Positions 60,415 to 64,000 of a stretch of 64,000 nucleotides of DNA are shown in pieces. The translations under genes and the position numbers were made by a program. How positions within the stretch are numbered: position 1 is the first letter of the stretch; each line of letters starts with the position of its first letter. The DNA comes from Rariloculus sp965263005 (lineage in GTDB: Bacteria > Pseudomonadota > Gammaproteobacteria > Steroidobacterales > Rariloculaceae): contig NZ_OZ253579.1 of assembly GCF_965263005.1 (NCBI RefSeq), forward strand, positions 1 through 64,000, written 5' to 3'. The notes beneath the pieces were generated by a model. That model was given only the letters and a program-made list of their open reading frames with translations, was not told the DNA's origin and made no database searches.

Positions 60415-61068
60415 ATGCAGCACATCGTAGTTCTCAACCCGAAAGGCGGCTCGGGCAAGACTACGATCGCGACCAACCTTGCGGCCTACTTCGCTGCCTC
60501 GAGGCGTTCGCCGGCCCTGATGGATCTGGACCCACAGGGCTCGAGCATGCGCTGGCTGGAGAACCGGCCCAAGCACTACCCGCCGATTCACGGCATTGCC
60601 GCCTTCCAACGCTCGGCCTCCGTCACGCGTAGCTGGCATCTAAGAATTCCGTCACAGTGCGATTCGCTCATCGTCGATACGCCGGCCGGCCTCAAGGCGG
60701 AAACCCTGCCGGAGATCACTCGCGGGGCTGATGCGGTCCTGGTGCCCATAACGCCCTCCGACCCCGACATCCATGTCGCGGCGCGTTGTATCGAAGATCT
60801 TTTGCTGGTCGCCAAGATCCCCCGTGGCGCCGGTCGTATCGGCATCATCGCCAATCGAGTCCGTCGCAATACCAGGATATTGAAGGCACTCTGGCGCTTT
60901 CTCAGTAGCCTCGACATACCGGTGGTGGCAGCCCTGCGGGACACTCAGATCTATGTGCGCACAACTCAATCGGGAACGGGCATTCATGAGATGCCTCGCG
61001 GGCAAGTGCGTCAGGATCTCAGGAGCTGGGTTTCGTTAACGGAGTGGCTGGAAAAAAACGAACCGTGA
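60415..61068 (+). CDS. Orphan ParA/MinD-family ATPase
   Basis: The 217-residue protein has the deviant Walker A KGGSGKTTIATNLAAYFA (with the signature Lys), the switch region LMDLDPQGSSMRWLENRP, and the Walker B-like SLIVDTPAGL. It is the short ParA type, without an N-terminal helix-turn-helix. No parB or parS-like repeat is nearby, so it may position another cargo, as do MipZ, McdA or PpfA relatives. I start at the ATG before the ATPase fold; the longer frame adds 48 unconserved residues. Confidence 0.88.
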   Translation: MQHIVVLNPKGGSGKTTIATNLAAYFAASRRSPALMDLDPQGSSMRWLENRPKHYPPIHGIAAFQRSASVTRSWHLRIPSQCDSLIVDTPAGLKAETLPEITRGADAVLVPITPSDPDIHVAARCIEDLLLVAKIPRGAGRIGIIANRVRRNTRILKALWRFLSSLDIPVVAALRDTQIYVRTTQSGTGIHEMPRGQVRQDLRSWVSLTEWLEKNEP

Positions 61069-61092
61069 GGCCACGTTGACCATGAGGAAGCG

Positions 61093-61200
61093 TCAAAACG
61101 CCGTAAGCGCGAAGATCGCCACTACTACGAGCCAAAGTAAAAGACCCAGCCACAGAGCGGGAAGGAAGGCGCCACACAGCAGGGCAATCAGGTCCTTCAT
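61093..61200 (-). CDS. Candidate 35-residue membrane microprotein
   Basis: A short frame on the minus strand encodes a single hydrophobic helix with a charged start (MKDLIALLCGAFLPALWLGL and on to AIFALTAF). The composition is that of a real single-span peptide. There is no good ribosome site and no known family, so this is a candidate only. The remainder of 61069-61496 shows nothing. Confidence 0.25.
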   Translation of the reverse strand: MKDLIALLCGAFLPALWLGLLLWLVVVAIFALTAF

Positions 61201-61496
61201 GAGCTGAGGTAATTGTGGATCGAAGCCTGAACGAACGCAAGTCTCAGCAAGATCTCCGTTTACAGTAACCCGCCCGTGGCTCGATCCTGTCGCCGCAGAG
61301 GACGGTGCGCGTGATCCTCTCGATCAATCGGCCATCCTCTCCGTACGCAGTTGTGGCGCCGGAAGTTGAAGCGGCGCCTGCGCTTTACTTTCGGCACCCG
61401 ACATGCGGCGCCAGCAGCGCAAAAGGGACGGCGCCCGGCGCGTCCCTCCTATGGACTTGCCGGACTCCCAAGAGTTTCTGCTTTCGTCAACAACAC

Positions 61497-64000
61497 TCAG
61501 AAGCTGAACCGCGCTCCGAGAGTGTACCGCCTGCCAATCAGGTCGTAGAACGAATTCGTCTGCGAAGCATTGGCGCCAAAGAAGCCGAAGTTCGGCGAAA
61601 TCGGGGGAGGCTCGTCAAGCAGGTTCTGTGCGTTGCCGTACAGCTCGAGCACACCTTCGCCGGCAGTCACCTCCAGGCGCGCATTGAAGTCGACATAGGT
61701 CACCGATGCGATGGTGTTGTTGTCGATGTGAACGCCTTCAACCTCGAGCACGTCGCGAACGCCTTCGTCGATCCAGCGCGCCTGGACGAACACCGAAAAC
61801 GGCCCTCTGCCATAGTTGACCTGAGCCGTGAACTTGTCTGTCGGCAGGTCGTAGGCACCGTAGATCTGGCCCGCGCGATCGATCTTGGGCGAATCGAAAC
61901 CCTGGAACGAGTTCTCGCTCAGGTGCGTCGCAAGCACGCGAATGCCCAATTGCTCGCCGCCACCGAACCAGTCGACGTCCGTCCGATAGCTGATCTCGAG
62001 GTCCGCGCCCGAAACGGTCGCGTTGGCGACGTTAAGAAAGTTGGCCGAGACCAGGTTGATCGCACCGGGCGTGCCATCGGCCAGGTCCGGTTGACGTGTG
62101 ATCAGCGGGCACAAGGACACATCGCCGATGTGGCACTGATCGACGATCTGCTGAGGGCTCAATTCGGCAATGGCGTCGACGAGATCAACCTCGAACCAGT
62201 CGAGAGAAAACGACAGTCCAGGCGCCCCGCTCGGCTGAACAACGAGCCCTACCGTTACCGTATCGGCTTCTTCGGGGCTAATATTCGGGTTGCCGCCCGT
62301 CGTCCGGAAGATCTGAAACCGTTCGTTGTTTCTGGCGGGATCCTGCACAGAAGTAGCGCCGCCTGTCTGGTCGAAGCGCTCCGACAGCGTACCGGCCCGG
62401 ACGTCGCGCGAGCGCGTGGCTCGCAGGCGCAGCGCATCAGTGAGCTGTGAATCGACACCGGCCTTCCAGACCCAGATGCCGCCGGAACCGGAATAGTCCG
62501 CCCAGCGCGCGGCAAACGGAACGTTGAGCCTGTTGTTTGCCAGTACCGGGACAAAGACCTCGCCGAAGAGTTCGGCGACGTCCTTCGCGCCGGTCACGTT
62601 CGGAATCTTCGAGTACTGGATGACGACTGAATTGTTCAGGTCGCCGCGAGGCATGCCACGTATTCCGGCCGGAGCGTAGTTCATCGGCACGGGACGGCCC
62701 GAATCGTGGTTGCCGTCGATTATTCCCGAACTCAACTGCGTGCCGTCGGGCGCGAAATACCCGCTGACGGGGGTGCGCGCGATCTGATTCATCGACTCTT
62801 CACGCGCGGCGGCGCCAAACGCGACTCCGATAGGCCCGACATCGCGGCTGTCGAAGATTTCGCCCGTCAACGAGAATTCCATGACCTCCTGTTCGATCCA
62901 CGAGCGGGTGATCCTGGCTTCCTCGGTGACATAAGTGTCCGACACTCCGAGGTCGTAACCCTGCTTGGCGTAGTAAAGCGGCGTCGAGACAGTTTGACCC
63001 GGGTCGAAACCCGTGACCCAATCGATCGCGCCTACTGACATGTTGCCTCGGCCGAAGGGATTCATCGGCACGCAGTCGGGGAACAGTTGCCCCTGCGTGA
63101 CGAGCGTGACATTGCAGACGGTCGCTCCGGTAGCCGGATCGATCACGGCATCGTGCGCCAGATGGATGCGGTCGAGACGGATGCCGCCGAGCTGCCTGAC
63201 CAATGTCTTTGTCTCACCGCGCTGAACGAAGCCGTCGAAGCTCCACCCGTCGAAGAAACCGCCGCCTGAAATCTCCGCTTCGAAACCGATCGTTGTCGAG
63301 TCGAACTCGACGTCCAGAGCAAGCGCGCCTCCGCCCCGCTTGAGGTCCGAGGAATGCCCCATTCGACTGAGGTTGAAACACGGGACGGCGTCGGGCGCTC
63401 CCGAGGGTAACCCCCGTACGTCACAACGCCTGGAATAGCTCGGGTCGTCCATGATTTTCTGAATCGATTCCGGCAGGAAGGCATTGCCGCTGTAGATCAC
63501 CATCGGCGAGAACGGCCCGTGGAACTGTCCGGATATGGTATTGACTTGCGTTCTGAACGACTCGCCGCGAAGCCTTTGCGCAAAGACCGTGACATTGTCG
63601 CTGGCATCGAAACTGAACCGCAGGAACTGATTCTCGCGTTCGTACTCGTGCGTCAGGCTCGGCAAATCCGAACGGAAGTCATCGCCGTCACCGGCATTGC
63701 CGGCAATCGACTGCGACCGCCCGGGCTGACCGGGGACGAGGCGAAACGGTGTCGCCGCCGTACCTTCGGAATTGAAATTGAGATTATGCAGCGGTGTGCC
63801 GGGAGCGAAAATCAGACCGTTCCACGTCACCGTCCTCGCTACGACGTTCGGTCGAACGAGCTCTCTCGGGCCGTTCGGATCAGGGTTGTTGATGATGCCC
63901 CAGTTCTGATACCAGTCCCTGCCTTCGTAGGTATGAATCCCGTCCTGAGTGAAGTGATCGGCCGAAAACAGCAGGTGCATTCGCTCACCGAGCGCGATAC
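61497..64000 (-). CDS. TonB-dependent receptor, 5' end outside the window
   Basis: The last 834 or so residues of a large receptor are present, and the frame is open to the right edge. There is no plug or TonB box in view. The barrel shows FVQRGETKTLVRQLGG, RLRATRSRDVRAGTLSERFD and SFSLDWFEVDLVDAIAELSP, ending YDLIGRRYTLGARFSF with a terminal Phe. The Cys pairs in CHIGDVSLCP and CDVRGLPSGAPDAVPC are frequent in the large oligo-substrate receptors of marine Gammaproteobacteria. The substrate cannot be told. Compare the decayed receptor at 24825-25260. Confidence 0.9.
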   Translation of the reverse strand, partial: IALGERMHLLFSADHFTQDGIHTYEGRDWYQNWGIINNPDPNGPRELVRPNVVARTVTWNGLIFAPGTPLHNLNFNSEGTAATPFRLVPGQPGRSQSIAGNAGDGDDFRSDLPSLTHEYERENQFLRFSFDASDNVTVFAQRLRGESFRTQVNTISGQFHGPFSPMVIYSGNAFLPESIQKIMDDPSYSRRCDVRGLPSGAPDAVPCFNLSRMGHSSDLKRGGGALALDVEFDSTTIGFEAEISGGGFFDGWSFDGFVQRGETKTLVRQLGGIRLDRIHLAHDAVIDPATGATVCNVTLVTQGQLFPDCVPMNPFGRGNMSVGAIDWVTGFDPGQTVSTPLYYAKQGYDLGVSDTYVTEEARITRSWIEQEVMEFSLTGEIFDSRDVGPIGVAFGAAAREESMNQIARTPVSGYFAPDGTQLSSGIIDGNHDSGRPVPMNYAPAGIRGMPRGDLNNSVVIQYSKIPNVTGAKDVAELFGEVFVPVLANNRLNVPFAARWADYSGSGGIWVWKAGVDSQLTDALRLRATRSRDVRAGTLSERFDQTGGATSVQDPARNNERFQIFRTTGGNPNISPEEADTVTVGLVVQPSGAPGLSFSLDWFEVDLVDAIAELSPQQIVDQCHIGDVSLCPLITRQPDLADGTPGAINLVSANFLNVANATVSGADLEISYRTDVDWFGGGEQLGIRVLATHLSENSFQGFDSPKIDRAGQIYGAYDLPTDKFTAQVNYGRGPFSVFVQARWIDEGVRDVLEVEGVHIDNNTIASVTYVDFNARLEVTAGEGVLELYGNAQNLLDEPPPISPNFGFFGANASQTNSFYDLIGRRYTLGARFSF

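Overview
The window is a GC-rich chromosomal segment of a Gammaproteobacterium. Support comes from the 16S and 23S rRNA sequences, the rrn layout (16S, tRNA-Ile, tRNA-Ala, 23S, 5S) with E. coli-like boxA, and gene neighbourhoods typical of the class: anmK / M23 peptidase / tyrS / rrn, birA-coaX-SPOR-tRNA-Thr, aroQ-accB-accC-prmA and (fis)-purH-purD. LPS core genes (kdkA, waaF, hldD) and TonB-dependent receptors show a diderm envelope. The order or genus cannot be fixed by eye; a marine or sediment lineage near Chromatiales, Woeseiales or Steroidobacterales is only an inference.

Layout. Positions 1-7.1 kb hold ppx (cut by the window edge) converging on ppk, then anmK, an M23 endopeptidase and tyrS. 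Positions 7.1-12.8 kb hold one complete rrn operon with two promoters, boxA, RNase III stems and a terminator. Positions 12.8-17.2 kb are a translationally coupled ABC exporter operon ending in an AttH/CrtC-like lipoprotein. Positions 17.4-22.8 kb are M61 peptidase, plsY, birA, coaX, a SPOR protein and tRNA-Thr(TGT). Positions 22.8-32.4 kb look like an accessory segment beside the tRNA: a secreted HpcH/HpaI-type protein, an H-NS-like protein, a frameshifted TonB-receptor relic behind a DUF6152 gene, two secreted NHL beta-propellers (one split by an in-frame TGA), a PQQ dehydrogenase with cytochrome c, and a TlpA-like thioredoxin. Positions 32.4-40 kb carry LPS core genes, an NDUFS6-like zinc finger protein, an internally deleted glnE and groESL under a CIRCE operator. 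Positions 40-52.4 kb are housekeeping: cutA, dsbD, tlpA, aroQ, accBC, prmA, a zinc-ribbon protein, a fis relic, purH, purD, rho and trxA. Positions 52.8-59.6 kb hold an FAH-family gene and then a probable envelope lipid-transport cassette (LolA-like protein, DUF2236 oxygenase, RND/MMPL permease, outer-membrane barrel). Positions 59.8-64 kb hold a small membrane protein, an orphan ParA-like ATPase and a TonB-dependent receptor running off the right edge.

How the genes work together. Several sets point to envelope and periplasmic redox biology: DsbD plus two TlpA-like thioredoxins, the PQQ dehydrogenase with its own cytochrome, lipid or hydrophobic-substrate export by RND and FtsX-type ABC systems, and LPS core synthesis. 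The most notable departures from textbook genes are the GlnE that lacks its adenylylating domain, the Fis reduced to its DNA-binding helix-turn-helix just before purH, the in-frame TGA in a propeller gene, the TonB-receptor relic, and the RND / LolA-like / DUF2236 / barrel cassette. I saw no CRISPR array, insertion sequence, integrase or phage gene.
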